Under the pieces are notes generated by a model. That model made no database searches. It was not told the DNA's origin and was given only the letters and a program-made list of their open reading frames with translations. Made by a program: the position numbers and the translations under genes. Of a stretch of 64,000 bases of DNA, positions 41,594 through 50,174 are shown one piece after another. Source of the DNA: Longivirga sp036510975 (lineage in GTDB: Bacteria; Actinomycetota; Actinomycetes; S36-B12; CAIYMF01). The stretch spans positions 1 to 64,000 of the forward strand of contig DATCCY010000068.1 in assembly GCA_036510975.1 (NCBI GenBank), in the 5' to 3' direction. Position 1 is the stretch's first letter. Each line of letters begins with the position of its first letter.

Positions 41594-42238
41594 GTGAACC
41601 CCCAGCCTTGGACCGCGGACCACCGCAACGCCCTGCTGACGCGCGTGACGGCGCTGACCGCGGGCACCGCCGTGGTGGGCGCCGTCGGCGCGGTCGGGCT
41701 CGGGGTCGGTATCGCTGCCACCGCGAAGCCCACGACCGCCGCGACGCACAAGGCGACCGCCACCCCGGCGACGGCCCCCGTCACTCCGGTCGCCCCCGCC
41801 ACGGGTGGTGGCCAGCGGGGTTCGAGCCAGGCGGGCTCCGGCGCCGCCGTCACGGCCGACCAGGTACCCGTCCTCGTCCTCAACGGGATCGGCGTCGCCG
41901 GCGCCGCGCGGACCGCGGCTCAGGAGCTGAGCACCGCCGGTTTCCAGATCGCCGGCGTCGGCAACCTGCGCAACGGGCCCATCGGCACCTCGACGATCGT
42001 CTACCCGGCCTCGCTCGAGGCCCAGGCCAAGGTCCTCGCCCGGGCCACCGGCATCAGCGCGCTCGACCCCAGCGGCTCGGGCGCCGCGGTGATGCTCGTG
42101 GTCGGCCAGGACTGGACCGGCGACGTCGTCACGGCCACCGGCAGCACCATCCACGCCGACCTCCCGGCCCCGCCCGCGGCGCCGCAGAACGGCGGCGGCG
42201 GTGGCGGCGGGGGGAACGCCGTCTCCGGCGGGTCCTGA
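41594..42238 (+). CDS. Membrane protein with LytR_C domain
   Basis: Protein of 214 aa: a short cytosolic N-terminus (about 1-18), one membrane helix (about 19-42), a Thr/Ala/Pro-rich stalk (to about 95), and a LytR_C-type domain (about 95-190) with VPVLVLNGIGVAGAARTAAQEL and the family pattern GTSTIVYPASLEAQAKVLAR. It ends in a glycine run and VSGGS. LytR_C domains accompany cell-wall glycopolymer ligases; the catalytic LytR-CpsA-Psr domain is absent, so this is probably an accessory wall protein. GTG start at 41594. Confidence 0.8.
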   Translation: MNPQPWTADHRNALLTRVTALTAGTAVVGAVGAVGLGVGIAATAKPTTAATHKATATPATAPVTPVAPATGGGQRGSSQAGSGAAVTADQVPVLVLNGIGVAGAARTAAQELSTAGFQIAGVGNLRNGPIGTSTIVYPASLEAQAKVLARATGISALDPSGSGAAVMLVVGQDWTGDVVTATGSTIHADLPAPPAAPQNGGGGGGGGNAVSGGS

Positions 42239-42292
42239 TCGGTCCGGCTACGCCGAGAGCGCACGCGTACGGCCCTCGGCCGGAGCTGGTCC

Positions 42293-42305
42293 TAGGCTGG
42301 ACCCC
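42293..42305 (+). promoter_or_regulatory. Leaderless-type -10 for lipB
   Basis: TAGGCT at 42293-42298, 7 nt before the GTG of lipB. Confidence 0.5.
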
Positions 42306-43034
42306 GTGACCCCGACGCCGACGAGCCCCACAGCGCTCGACGCTCGTCCGACGTCACGCCTCCGCGGTCCGCGGCGTACGGACCTGCGCCGGCTCGGCGT
42401 CGGTCCCGACGCCGTCCCGTACGAGGTGGCGTGGGCCGAGCAGCGTCTCGTCCTCGACGGCGTCGTCGACGGCTCGCGCCCGGACACCGTCCTGCTGCTC
42501 GAACACCCGCCCACCTACACCGCCGGCAAGCGCACCCGCCCCGAGGACCGGCCGACCGACGGGACGCCGGTGGTCGACGTCGACCGCGGCGGCCAGATCA
42601 CCTGGCACGGTCCGGGCCAGCTCGTCGGCTACCCGATCGTCCGGCTGGCCGAGCCGATCGACGTCGTCGAGCACGTGCGCCGGCTCGAGGCGCTGCTCAT
42701 GGACGTCTGCACCGCGCTCGGCGTCGTCACGATGCGGGTGGAGGGTCGCAGCGGCGTGTGGGTCGCCGCCGACGCCCCGCTCGTCGGCACCCGGCCCGAG
42801 CGCAAGATCGCCGCGATCGGCGTGCGCGTGTCGCGCGGCGTGACGATGCACGGCTTCGCCCTCAACTGCGACTGCGACCTGTCCTGGTTCGACCGCATCG
42901 TGCCGTGCGGCATCACCGACGCCGGCGTCACCTCGCTGACCGCCGAGCTCGGCCGCCGCGTCACGGTGCTCGACGTCCTGCCGCTCGTCGAGGCCCGCCT
43001 CGCCGACGGGCTCGATCCGTGGGGCACCCGATGA
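42306..43034 (+). CDS. lipB: Octanoyltransferase LipB
   Basis: Transfers the octanoyl group from acyl carrier protein to lipoyl domains; 242 aa. Conserved parts: VLLLEHPPTYTAGKR (about 64-78), GGQITWHGPGQLVGYP, the Lys in PERKIAAIGVRVSRG, and the acyl-binding Cys in IVPCGITDAGVTSL. An N-terminal extension of about 30 residues precedes the conserved core. Coupled to lipA by ATGA overlap; E2/E3 clients lie 5-9 kb upstream. Confidence 0.95.
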   Translation: MTPTPTSPTALDARPTSRLRGPRRTDLRRLGVGPDAVPYEVAWAEQRLVLDGVVDGSRPDTVLLLEHPPTYTAGKRTRPEDRPTDGTPVVDVDRGGQITWHGPGQLVGYPIVRLAEPIDVVEHVRRLEALLMDVCTALGVVTMRVEGRSGVWVAADAPLVGTRPERKIAAIGVRVSRGVTMHGFALNCDCDLSWFDRIVPCGITDAGVTSLTAELGRRVTVLDVLPLVEARLADGLDPWGTR

Positions 43035-44002
43035 CGCACACGTCCGACCTGACCGGACTCGGCGATCCCGTCGTGGCCACCGCGCCGGACGGTCGCCGGA
43101 TGCTGCGGATCGAGGCACGCAACGCCGAGGTGCCGATCGAGCGCAAGCCCTCGTGGATCAAGACGACCCTGCGGACCGGACCGGAGTTCCGGCGTATCAC
43201 CGACCTGGTGAAGGCCGAGGGGCTGCACACGGTCTGCCAGGAGGCAGGCTGTCCCAACATCTACGAGTGCTGGGAGGACCGCGAGGCGACCTTCCTCATC
43301 GGCGGCTCGCAGTGCTCGCGCCGCTGCGACTTCTGCCAGATCGACACCGGACGGCCCGACCCGCTCGACCGGGACGAGCCGCGGCGGGTGGCCGAGTCGG
43401 TGGCGACGATGGGGCTGCGCTACGCGACCGTCACCGGCGTCGCGCGCGACGACCTCCCCGACGAGGGCGCGTGGCTCTACGCCGAGACCGTGCGCCAGAT
43501 CCACGAGCTCAACCCCGGCACCGGCGTCGAGGTCCTGATCCCGGACTTCTCCGGCACGCCCGCGCTGCTGAGGCAGGTCTTCGACGCCGCGCCCGAGGTG
43601 CTCGCGCACAACCTCGAGACCGTGCCGCGCATCTTCAAGCGGATCCGCCCGGCGTTCCGCTACGACCGCTCCCTCGACGTGATCACCCAGGCCCGCGCGG
43701 CCGGCCTGGTGACCAAGTCGAACCTGATCCTCGGCATGGGCGAGGAGATCGACGAGGTGGTCGCCGCCCTGCGGGACCTGCACGCGGCCGGCTGCGACCT
43801 GGTCACGATCACGCAGTACCTGCGCCCCTCGCCCCGCCACCACCCCGTCGAGCGCTGGGTCCGGCCCGAGGAGTTCGTCGAGCTGGCAGCCGAGGCCACC
43901 CGCATCGGCTTCGCCGGCGTCCTGAGCGGCCCCCTGGTCCGCTCGTCCTACCGAGCCGGCCGCCTCCACCACCAAGCCCTCACCCACCGATCTGTCCCTT
44001 AG
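43031..44002 (+). CDS. lipA: Lipoyl synthase LipA
   Basis: Radical SAM enzyme of 323 aa inserting two sulfurs into the octanoyl chain. Both clusters are present: the auxiliary-cluster cysteines in CQEAGCPNIYECW (about 72-83) and the radical-SAM motif CSRRCDFC (about 98-105); the C-terminal RSSYRAG is the third conserved site (RSSYxA). Needs an Fe-S carrier such as the ErpA at 7.4 kb. The ATG overlaps the lipB stop. Transcription probably ends at the small hairpins after 44057. Confidence 0.96.
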   Translation: MTHTSDLTGLGDPVVATAPDGRRMLRIEARNAEVPIERKPSWIKTTLRTGPEFRRITDLVKAEGLHTVCQEAGCPNIYECWEDREATFLIGGSQCSRRCDFCQIDTGRPDPLDRDEPRRVAESVATMGLRYATVTGVARDDLPDEGAWLYAETVRQIHELNPGTGVEVLIPDFSGTPALLRQVFDAAPEVLAHNLETVPRIFKRIRPAFRYDRSLDVITQARAAGLVTKSNLILGMGEEIDEVVAALRDLHAAGCDLVTITQYLRPSPRHHPVERWVRPEEFVELAAEATRIGFAGVLSGPLVRSSYRAGRLHHQALTHRSVP

Positions 44003-44056
44003 GACGATCAAGGCCGGTTTCTTTCACGTCAGCGTCCACAACTGGTGATCATGAAG

Positions 44057-44088
44057 CCGGCGCCGACGCCGGTTGGTCGGGACCGACC
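44057..44088 (+). terminator. Possible weak terminator after lipA (two small hairpins)
   Basis: Two adjacent 6-bp stems, 44057-44062/44067-44072 and 44075-44080/44083-44088, sit between lipA and the DUF4191 gene. They are short and not followed by a U tract. Confidence 0.3.
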
Positions 44089-44138
44089 CCGGGGACCTAC
44101 CCTGGGACCCCACCCGAGACGACCCGGAGCACACACCA

Positions 44139-44813
44139 GTGAGCAGCAACGCACCCGAGGCAGCCCCCCAGGGCCGCATCGCCCAGATCCGCGCCACCTA
44201 CCGGATGACGCGCAAGGCCGACCCGGTCCTGCCCTGGGTGCTCCTCGCGATCTTCTTCGGCGTCGTCGCCGTGTTCGTGCTCATCGGTGCGCTGCTCAAG
44301 TCCATCCCGTTCTGGGTGATCATCGGCATCCCGTTCGCCACCCTCGCGACCGTCTACATCTTCGGCCGTCGCGCCGAGACGGCGGCGTACGCCGGGGTCG
44401 AGGGCCAGCCGGGTGCGGCGGCGTCGGTCCTCGGAGCTCTCCGCAAGGGCTGGTTCGTCACTCCGGCCGTGGGCTTCAACAAGCAGCAGGACTTCGTCCA
44501 CCGGGTGCTGGGCCGTCCGGGCGTCATCCTGGTGTCGGAAGGTCCCGCGGGTCGGGCCTCGCAGCTGCTCGCCAACGAGCGCAAGCGCCACGCCCGCTTC
44601 GTCGGCGAGACGCCGATCTACGAGATCCAGTGCGGAGACGGTGAGGGGCAGGTGCCGCTGCGCAAGCTGCAGCGCACGGTCATGAAGCTCCCCAACAACC
44701 TCAAGCCCGCCGAGGTCACCGCGGTACGCCGACGCCTCGACGCCCTCACCGCGACGCCGCTCCCGATCCCCAAGGGCCCGCTGCCCAAGGGGACGAAGAT
44801 GCCGCGCGCCTGA
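44139..44813 (+). CDS. DUF4191 family membrane protein
   Basis: Protein of 224 aa with two membrane helices (about 38-60 and 64-84) near the N-terminus and a cytosolic C-terminal domain with VGRPGVILVSEGPAGRASQLL and LRKLQRTVMKLPNNLKPAEVTAV. It matches DUF4191 (mycobacterial Rv2219), found between lipA and glnA. Function unknown. GTG at 44139 with CGGAG upstream; the upstream ATG-type start at 44073 lies in the hairpin region and is less likely. Confidence 0.82.
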   Translation: MSSNAPEAAPQGRIAQIRATYRMTRKADPVLPWVLLAIFFGVVAVFVLIGALLKSIPFWVIIGIPFATLATVYIFGRRAETAAYAGVEGQPGAAASVLGALRKGWFVTPAVGFNKQQDFVHRVLGRPGVILVSEGPAGRASQLLANERKRHARFVGETPIYEIQCGDGEGQVPLRKLQRTVMKLPNNLKPAEVTAVRRRLDALTATPLPIPKGPLPKGTKMPRA

Positions 44814-44818
44814 TCGCC

Positions 44819-45004
44819 ATGACGGCGCTGCCGAAGTCCTACGCCCCCGCGGAGCGTGCCCTCGTCGCCGCGGGCTACGACTCGCTCGAGTCCCTCGCGG
44901 GCGTCTCGATCGCGGACCTGATGCCGCTGCACGGGTTCGGACCGCTCGCCGTCGACCGCATCCAGGCCGCGCTCGCCGCGGCCGGACTCCCCGCACTGGT
45001 CTGA
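44819..45004 (+). CDS. Small helix-hairpin-helix protein
   Basis: Protein of 61 aa consisting almost wholly of a helix-hairpin-helix pair (RALVAAGYDSLESLAGVSIADL and the DNA-contact-like turn PLHGFGPLAVDRIQ). Such domains bind DNA non-specifically; alone it may be a nucleic-acid-associated accessory protein. Starts 5 bp after the DUF4191 stop, so it is likely cotranscribed. No RBS other than the preceding coding end is obvious. Confidence 0.7.
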   Translation: MTALPKSYAPAERALVAAGYDSLESLAGVSIADLMPLHGFGPLAVDRIQAALAAAGLPALV

Positions 45005-45125
45005 CCCGTCCGAGCGGTGTCGCCACCGAGTGCCTGAGCGCGCGCTCACCGCACGTCTCGGGAGTCCCGCGCTTGACTCTCGGGTCACCGGAGACTTCGG
45101 GCTCGTGTCCGTGGACAATCCGTGG

Positions 45126-45965
45126 GTGGCCGAACCCCCCGACGACGTGCTGCGCATCGGCGAGTTCGCCCGCCTGTCGGGCCTGTCGATCGGGGCGCTG
45201 CGCCACTACGACGACGTCGGGCTGCTGGTGCCCGCGTCGGTCGACGTGTCGTCGTCGTAGCGCCGGTACACGCGCGACCAGCTCGCCACCGCCAGGCTGG
45301 TCGCGACCCTGCGCGACCTCGAGGTGCCGCTCGAGGAGATCGCGGAGCTGCTCGGCGCCGACGACGCGAGCCGACGCCGAGAGCTCCTCGCCCGGCACCG
45401 CGACCGGGTCCGGGCCCGCGTCACCCGCCTCCACCGCGTGATCCACCATCTCGGCCACCTCATCGACCCGACCGCGCACACCGAGGAGTCCCCCGTGCCC
45501 GACACCGTCACCACCGACGAGCTCGACGCCGCGACCCGCCGTGCCCTCGCCGTCGCGCTGTTCAACCGCGTCTGGGAGCTGCTCGAGAAGGCCGACCGCA
45601 CCGCCGAGGACGACCAGGAGCTCGTCAACGCCGCGCACGCGAGCCGCTACCACTGGACCTCGATCGGTACGCCGCGCCACCTGGCCATCGGCGACTGGCA
45701 GATCAGCCGCGTCTACGCCACGCTCGGTCGTCCCGAGCCCGCGGTGCACCATGCCCGGCTGTGCCTGGACAGTGCACGGCTCGCCGCCGACGAGCCGTGG
45801 CTGATCGCCTCGGCGTACGAGGGACTGGCCCGGGCCTACGCCGCCTCCGGCGACCGCGCCGCCGCGACGGAGTGGAAGGACAGGGCCGTCGCGCAGCTCG
45901 AGCTGGTCACCGACCCCGACGACCGTGAGGTCGTCGAGCAGGACGTGGCCAGCCTCCCGGTCTGA
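45126..45965 (+). pseudogene. MerR-family regulator with TPR-like C-terminus, interrupted by in-frame TAG
   Basis: One reading frame runs from GTG 45126 to 45965 except for a single TAG at 45258-45260. Before it, LRIGEFARLSGLSIGALRHYDDVGLL is a clear MerR winged-helix; after it the frame continues RRYTRDQLATARLVATLRDL and an EEIAELL helix, then a ~140-residue helical (TPR-like) domain. The stop falls where MerR proteins have Tyr in the YRRY motif, so a TAC to TAG change explains it. The remaining 235 codons show no other lesion, which points to a recent mutation, a sequencing error or readthrough. No target gene is evident. Confidence 0.78.
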
Positions 45966-45995
45966 CGATCACGCGTCTGACGCCGTACAGCCCGG

Positions 45996-46057
45996 CCGGC
46001 GCCGCGCATGGCCGGGCCGGCGCCGCGACTGGCCGGGCCGGCGTCGCGCCTCCAGGG
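45996..46057. repeat. Short 21-bp tandem repeat
   Basis: Units 45996-46016, 46017-46037 and a partial, diverged third 46038-46057 share CCGGCGCCGCG...GGCCGGG. They lie in the gap between the MerR pseudogene and the RDD gene. Confidence 0.6.
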
Positions 46058-46076
46058 CGCATCCGTTCATCCGAGC

Positions 46077-46583
46077 TCAGCGACGTACGACGACGGTGCC
46101 CACGCTGCGGTCGTGCAGGCCGCGCCCGTCGCGGTCCCACACGACCGCGGGGATCACCAGGCAGATCGCCAGGCTGCGCAGCAGGGCCCCGAACGGTCCG
46201 AGCCGCCCGCCTCCGTCGAGCCGCACCACCGCGAGGCCGAGCAGTCGCTGCCCGAAGGATGCGCCGACGAGCCAGGTGAATAGGGTGAGCTCGGCGAGGA
46301 AGAAGCCGAGGGTGACCAGGCTGGAGTCCGGTGTGCCGTACTCGATCCGCGGCAGGAACAGCCGCACCAGCAGGAGGCACGCGAGCCAGTCGAGGACGAT
46401 CGCAGCGATACGCCGCCCGAACCCGGCGACCGAGCCCGGGCCGCTCTCCGGCAGGCCGAGCCGCTGCCCGCGCCAGTCCTGGTCGCTCGGGATCACCGCG
46501 CCCGGCCCCGACAGCCACGAGCCGAGGTCCTCGCGGGTCAGTCGCGTCCGGGGACGGTCCTCGTCGGGCTCAGGCTCGCTCAC
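46077..46583 (-). CDS. RDD family membrane protein
   Basis: Protein of 168 aa with a charged N-terminal region (about 1-52) and an RDD domain: GRRIAAIVLDWLACLLLVRL (the Arg-Asp start helix), a second helix with ELTLFTWLVGASFGQRLLGL, and the C-terminal WDRDGRGLHDRSVGTVVVRR. RDD proteins are small membrane proteins of mostly unknown, possibly transport-related, function. The mycobacterial counterpart sits beside glnA1. GTG start at 46583. Confidence 0.85.
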   Translation of the reverse strand: MSEPEPDEDRPRTRLTREDLGSWLSGPGAVIPSDQDWRGQRLGLPESGPGSVAGFGRRIAAIVLDWLACLLLVRLFLPRIEYGTPDSSLVTLGFFLAELTLFTWLVGASFGQRLLGLAVVRLDGGGRLGPFGALLRSLAICLVIPAVVWDRDGRGLHDRSVGTVVVRR

Positions 46584-46637
46584 GCGCCCAGGCTATGCGG
46601 ACACGTCGACCACGCCACCGCGGGGCCAACGGGGTTG

Positions 46638-46720
46638 GCCATGAAGGACGCCTTCATCGCCAACGCCGAGATGAAGGCCCTGTTTGTTGCTCTGCATGCA
46701 ACAAAGGCGTCCTTCATGGC
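46638..46720. repeat. Nested palindromic intergenic element (ATGAAGG/CCTTCAT)
   Basis: Outer 17-bp arms 46638-46654 and 46704-46720 are perfect inverted repeats (GCCATGAAGGACGCCTT and its complement). Inside are ATGAAGG-ACG-CCTTCAT (46641-46657), a second ATGAAGG (46671-46677) that can pair with CCTTCAT (46711-46717), and TTTGTTGC/GCAACAAA (46683-46690/46698-46705, 7-nt loop). This resembles REP-type repeats with ATGAAGG palindromes seen in some actinobacterial genomes. Its AT content stands out from the surrounding DNA. Confidence 0.7.
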
Positions 46721-46730
46721 TCCGTCCCGG

Positions 46731-46778
46731 GTGTCAATGGGGCGTCAGGGTTTGGGTGGGGGTGTCAGGATCGCGTCA
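46731..46778 (+). promoter_or_regulatory. Tandem direct-repeat sites upstream of kimA-like gene (OmpR-type operator candidate)
   Basis: Four G(T/C)GTCA half-sites at 46731, 46742, 46762 and 46773: two pairs, each with 11-bp spacing, repeated with a 31-bp period. Eleven-bp direct repeats are the binding mode of OmpR/PhoB/KdpE-family regulators. The second pair ends 44 bp before the predicted start at 46823, the usual place for an activator next to the -35. A KdpE-like regulator is encoded 3.4 kb downstream. Confidence 0.5.
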
Positions 46779-46822
46779 AGACGGGGCGGCGACGCACGTC
46801 GACGACGCGTAGCACTGGAGCC

Positions 46823-48745
46823 GTGAGCACACTCAAGCGGGCCTTCGTCGGCACCCCGATCGACTCGGCCGCCAGCGGCCACAGCCTGCTGAGCAAGCGC
46901 ATCGCCCTCCCGGTGTTCTGCAGCGACCCGCTCTCCAGCGTCGCGTACGCCACCGACGAGATCCTGCTCGTCCTCGTGCTCGGCGGTGTCACGGCCCTCA
47001 CCTGGACGCCGTGGGTGGGCATGGCGGTCATCGCGCTGCTGGCGATCGTGGTGACCTCCTACCGCAAGACCGTCTACGCCTATCCGGGAGGCGGCGGGGC
47101 CTACGCCGTGGCCAAGGACCAGTTCGGACAGGGCACCGCGCTCGTGGCCGCGAGCGCGCTCATCGTCGACTACATCCTCACGGTCGCCGTGTCGGTCACC
47201 TCGGGCGTCGCCAACTTCACCTCGGCGTTCCCCGGCCTCGTCGACTACGCCGTGCCCTTGAGCATCGGCCTCGTCCTGCTGCTCACCGTCATGAACCTGC
47301 GCGGCATCCGCGAGTCCGGGAAGACCTTCGCCGCACCGACGTACCTCTTCATCTTCTCGGTGCTCCTGCTCATCAGCGTCGGGCTGGTCAAGATGCTGCT
47401 CGGTCAGCCCGTGGTCGCGGAGTCGTCCAGCCTGCAGGTGCACGCGGCCGAGGCCTCGGGCGCCACCGCCGTGTTCCTGCTGCTGCGCGCCTTCGCCTCC
47501 GGGTGCACCGCACTCACCGGTGTCGAGGCGGTGTCCAACGGCGTTCCCTACTTCAAGCCGCCCAAGTCGAAGAACGCCGCGGGCGTCCTGCTCGCGATGG
47601 GGATCCTGGCCATCACGATGTTCGGCGGCGTGACGTTGCTGGCCGTCAGGTCCGGCGTGCACCTGTCCGAGGACAACGCGACGCTCGGCCTCCCGCCCGA
47701 CGCCGTGCAGCCGACGGTCCTCGCCCAGCTCGGCGGCGCGGTGTTCGGCACGGGCTCGTTCGGCTTCTACGCGCTGCAGATCTTCACGACCGCCGTGCTC
47801 GTCCTGGCAGCCAACACGGCCTACAACAGCTTCCCGATCATGGGCTCGGTGCTCGGGCGCGACGGCTTCCTGCCCCGCCAGTTCGGTCGGCGCGGCGACC
47901 GGCTCGTGTTCAGCAACGGCATCCTGTTCCTCGCCGCCACGTCGATCCTGCTCATCATCGTGTTCGACGCGAGCGTCACCCGCCTCGTGCAGCTCTACAT
48001 CCTCGGCGTCTTCCTCTCCTTCACGATCTCCCAGGCCGGCATGGTCCGGCACTGGAACAAGGAGCTCCCGTCGGTCAGCGGGAAGGAGCGCGGGGTCATG
48101 CTGCGCGCGCGGGCCGTCAACGCGGTCGGCGCGGCGGTGACGGCCTGCGTCCTCGTGATCGTCGTCGCGACCAAGTTCTCGCACGGCGCGTGGATGGTCA
48201 TCATCGCCATCCCGGTGTTCTTCGCCGTGATGATCGGCATCAACCGCCACTACCGCCGGGTCGACGACGCCATGGCGCCCGCGCCGGGCGGCGTGCGGCT
48301 GCCCAGCCGGGTGCACGCGGTGGTCCTCGTCTCACGGCTGCACTCCCCCGCCATGCAGGCCCTCGCGTTCGCCCGGGCGACGCGCCCTGACGACCTCGTC
48401 GCGCTGCACGTGCAGACCGACCGCAGCGACGTGCCCGCCCTGCAGGAGATGTGGAGCGAGCGCCAGATCCCGGTGCCGCTCGTGTGCCTCGAGTCGCCCT
48501 ACCGCGACCTCACCCAGCCGGTCATCGACTACGTGCGGGGGGTTCGCCGCGACAGCCCGCGCGACATGGTGGCCGTCTACATCCCCGAGTACGTGGTCAC
48601 GCACTGGTGGGAGCACCTGCTGCACAACCAGAGCGCCCTGCGGCTGCGGGTCCGGCTGCGCCAGGAGCACGGCGTCATCGTGGTGTCGGTGCCGCTCATG
48701 ATGACCGACGCCGCCGAGGGGCAGAGCTCGACCCTCGGGGTGTAG
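46823..48745 (+). CDS. KimA-like APC-family potassium importer
   Basis: Membrane transporter of 640 aa. The N-terminus LSKRIALPVFCSDPLSSVAYATDEILL and YAYPGGGGAYAVAKDQFG match the KimA (YdaO) group of K+/H+ symporters more than amino-acid APC carriers. About 12 helices span residues 30-480; a cytosolic C-terminal domain (about 490-640) has VVLVSRLHSPAMQALAFAR, like the ligand-controlled tail of KimA. The GTG at 46823 was chosen for a TAGCAC element 7 nt upstream. It stands before a KdpD/KdpE-like pair, a context that fits potassium. The substrate is inferred, not shown. Confidence 0.8.
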   Translation: MSTLKRAFVGTPIDSAASGHSLLSKRIALPVFCSDPLSSVAYATDEILLVLVLGGVTALTWTPWVGMAVIALLAIVVTSYRKTVYAYPGGGGAYAVAKDQFGQGTALVAASALIVDYILTVAVSVTSGVANFTSAFPGLVDYAVPLSIGLVLLLTVMNLRGIRESGKTFAAPTYLFIFSVLLLISVGLVKMLLGQPVVAESSSLQVHAAEASGATAVFLLLRAFASGCTALTGVEAVSNGVPYFKPPKSKNAAGVLLAMGILAITMFGGVTLLAVRSGVHLSEDNATLGLPPDAVQPTVLAQLGGAVFGTGSFGFYALQIFTTAVLVLAANTAYNSFPIMGSVLGRDGFLPRQFGRRGDRLVFSNGILFLAATSILLIIVFDASVTRLVQLYILGVFLSFTISQAGMVRHWNKELPSVSGKERGVMLRARAVNAVGAAVTACVLVIVVATKFSHGAWMVIIAIPVFFAVMIGINRHYRRVDDAMAPAPGGVRLPSRVHAVVLVSRLHSPAMQALAFARATRPDDLVALHVQTDRSDVPALQEMWSERQIPVPLVCLESPYRDLTQPVIDYVRGVRRDSPRDMVAVYIPEYVVTHWWEHLLHNQSALRLRVRLRQEHGVIVVSVPLMMTDAAEGQSSTLGV

Positions 48746-48773
48746 GACCGCGGCCGATGCCAGACTGTCGGCC

Positions 48774-50174
48774 GTGACCAGCCGTCCGGACGTCCGCGCC
48801 ATGGTGGGGCTGCCTCTGGGCGCGCGGCTCGCGGTCTTCGGAGTCGGCGTCGCGATCCTCTGGGTGGCCGCGCTCCTGGGCGAGCAGCACCTCCCGATCG
48901 ACCTCACGGTCGTGCTCCTGCTGGCGCTCACCCTCGTGCTGGCGATCGCGGTCGTGGTCGGGCCGGTGCTCGGCATCGTCGCGGGGCTGATCGCGGTCGT
49001 GCTCGTGAACTGGTACCTGGTGCCGCCGTACCGCACGTTCGAGGTGGCGAGCCCGGACAACGTGGTGGCACTGGTCGTGTTCGCCATCGCCGCCGGTGCG
49101 GTCGCGATCCTCGCGGAGCTCAACGCCCGGGTGCAGGCCGGTGCCGCACGCTCGCGCGAGCGCGCGGACCTCATCGCCGACGTCGTGGCCAAGTCCGACG
49201 ACAGCGAGGAGTCCCTCGACCGGGTCCGTCAGGCCCTCGCGCTCGACCGGCTGAGCCTCGTGCGCGACGACGGCGGCCGGCGTGAGATCCTCGCCACCGC
49301 GGGATCGGGACCGGCCCGCACCGAGGCGGTCCCCGCCCTCGACGTCGGGGTCGCGGGGGGCTACCGCCTCGTCGGGATCGGACCCGAGCGGATGGCGGAG
49401 GACCCCGGGTTCGTGGAGTCCCTGGCGGCCGCGGCGGTGCGGTCCTACGAGAGCGACCGGATGGAGTCGGAGAAGCGGCGCGCCGAGCAGCTCGCCGCCG
49501 TCGACAAGGCGCGCACCGCGCTGCTCGCGAGCGTGGGGCACGACCTGCGCACGCCGCTGTCGGGCCTGCGCCTCGCCATCGACGCGCTGCGCGACCCCGA
49601 GTCGCAGCTCGACCCCGAGTCCACGCGCGACCTGCTCGAGACGGTCGACGACTCCACGACGCGCCTCGACGAGCTCATCACGAACCTGCTCGACATGAGC
49701 CGGCTCGAGGCCGGGGTGCTCATGGCGCACGTGCAGCCGACGCCGGTCGACGCTGCCGTCGCCGCGGCAGTGCTGGCCTTCCCCCGAGCGGCGGTCACGC
49801 TCGACGTGACCGATGCGCTGCCGTTCGTAGAGGCCGACCCCGCGCTCCTCGAGCGCGTCATCGAGAACCTGGTCTCCAACGCCCTGCGCTACGCCGGCCC
49901 CACGCCCGAGACGCCCGTGCTGGTCACCGCGCACGCGCGCGACGGCGCCGTGGTCGTGTCCGTGGTCGACCACGGCCCGGGACTCGCGCCCGTTGCGACG
50001 CCGACCCCGACCGTCGGCGTCGACGGCACCGTGCGTCGCGCCGACCGCAGCGCCGGGCTCGGGCTGGCCATCGTGCGCGGGTTCTGCGACGCGATGGGGG
50101 CTGCGCTCGACTTCCGCGACACCTCGGGCGGCGGCCTCACCGTCGCGCTCACGCTGAAGGAGGCCGTGCGATGA
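48774..50174 (+). CDS. KdpD-like sensor histidine kinase, truncated type (DUF4118)
   Basis: Sensor kinase of 466 aa with four membrane helices (about 13-110), a DUF4118 region like the KdpD membrane part, a linker to about 230, and a kinase core: H-box in VGHDLRTPLSGL (about His260), N-box LIENLVSNALRYA, G-boxes DHGPGL and AGLGLAIVRGF. It lacks the large N-terminal KdpD sensor/USP domains of classical KdpD. The GTG at 48774 follows a CAGACT element. Coupled to the regulator gene by ATGA overlap; it presumably phosphorylates it. Confidence 0.88.
   Translation: MTSRPDVRAMVGLPLGARLAVFGVGVAILWVAALLGEQHLPIDLTVVLLLALTLVLAIAVVVGPVLGIVAGLIAVVLVNWYLVPPYRTFEVASPDNVVALVVFAIAAGAVAILAELNARVQAGAARSRERADLIADVVAKSDDSEESLDRVRQALALDRLSLVRDDGGRREILATAGSGPARTEAVPALDVGVAGGYRLVGIGPERMAEDPGFVESLAAAAVRSYESDRMESEKRRAEQLAAVDKARTALLASVGHDLRTPLSGLRLAIDALRDPESQLDPESTRDLLETVDDSTTRLDELITNLLDMSRLEAGVLMAHVQPTPVDAAVAAAVLAFPRAAVTLDVTDALPFVEADPALLERVIENLVSNALRYAGPTPETPVLVTAHARDGAVVVSVVDHGPGLAPVATPTPTVGVDGTVRRADRSAGLGLAIVRGFCDAMGAALDFRDTSGGGLTVALTLKEAVR

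Noticed and set aside
46721..46822. A possible c-di-AMP (ydaO) riboswitch before the KimA-like gene.
   Set aside because: The region is only about 100 bp, lacks the ydaO core motifs and shows tandem repeats instead; the predicted leaderless start also leaves no leader RNA.
46635..46826. A 63-residue open frame starting in the ATGAAGG palindromes.
   Set aside because: It translates straight through an inverted-repeat element and continues into the kimA-like promoter region; no ribosome site or domain supports it.
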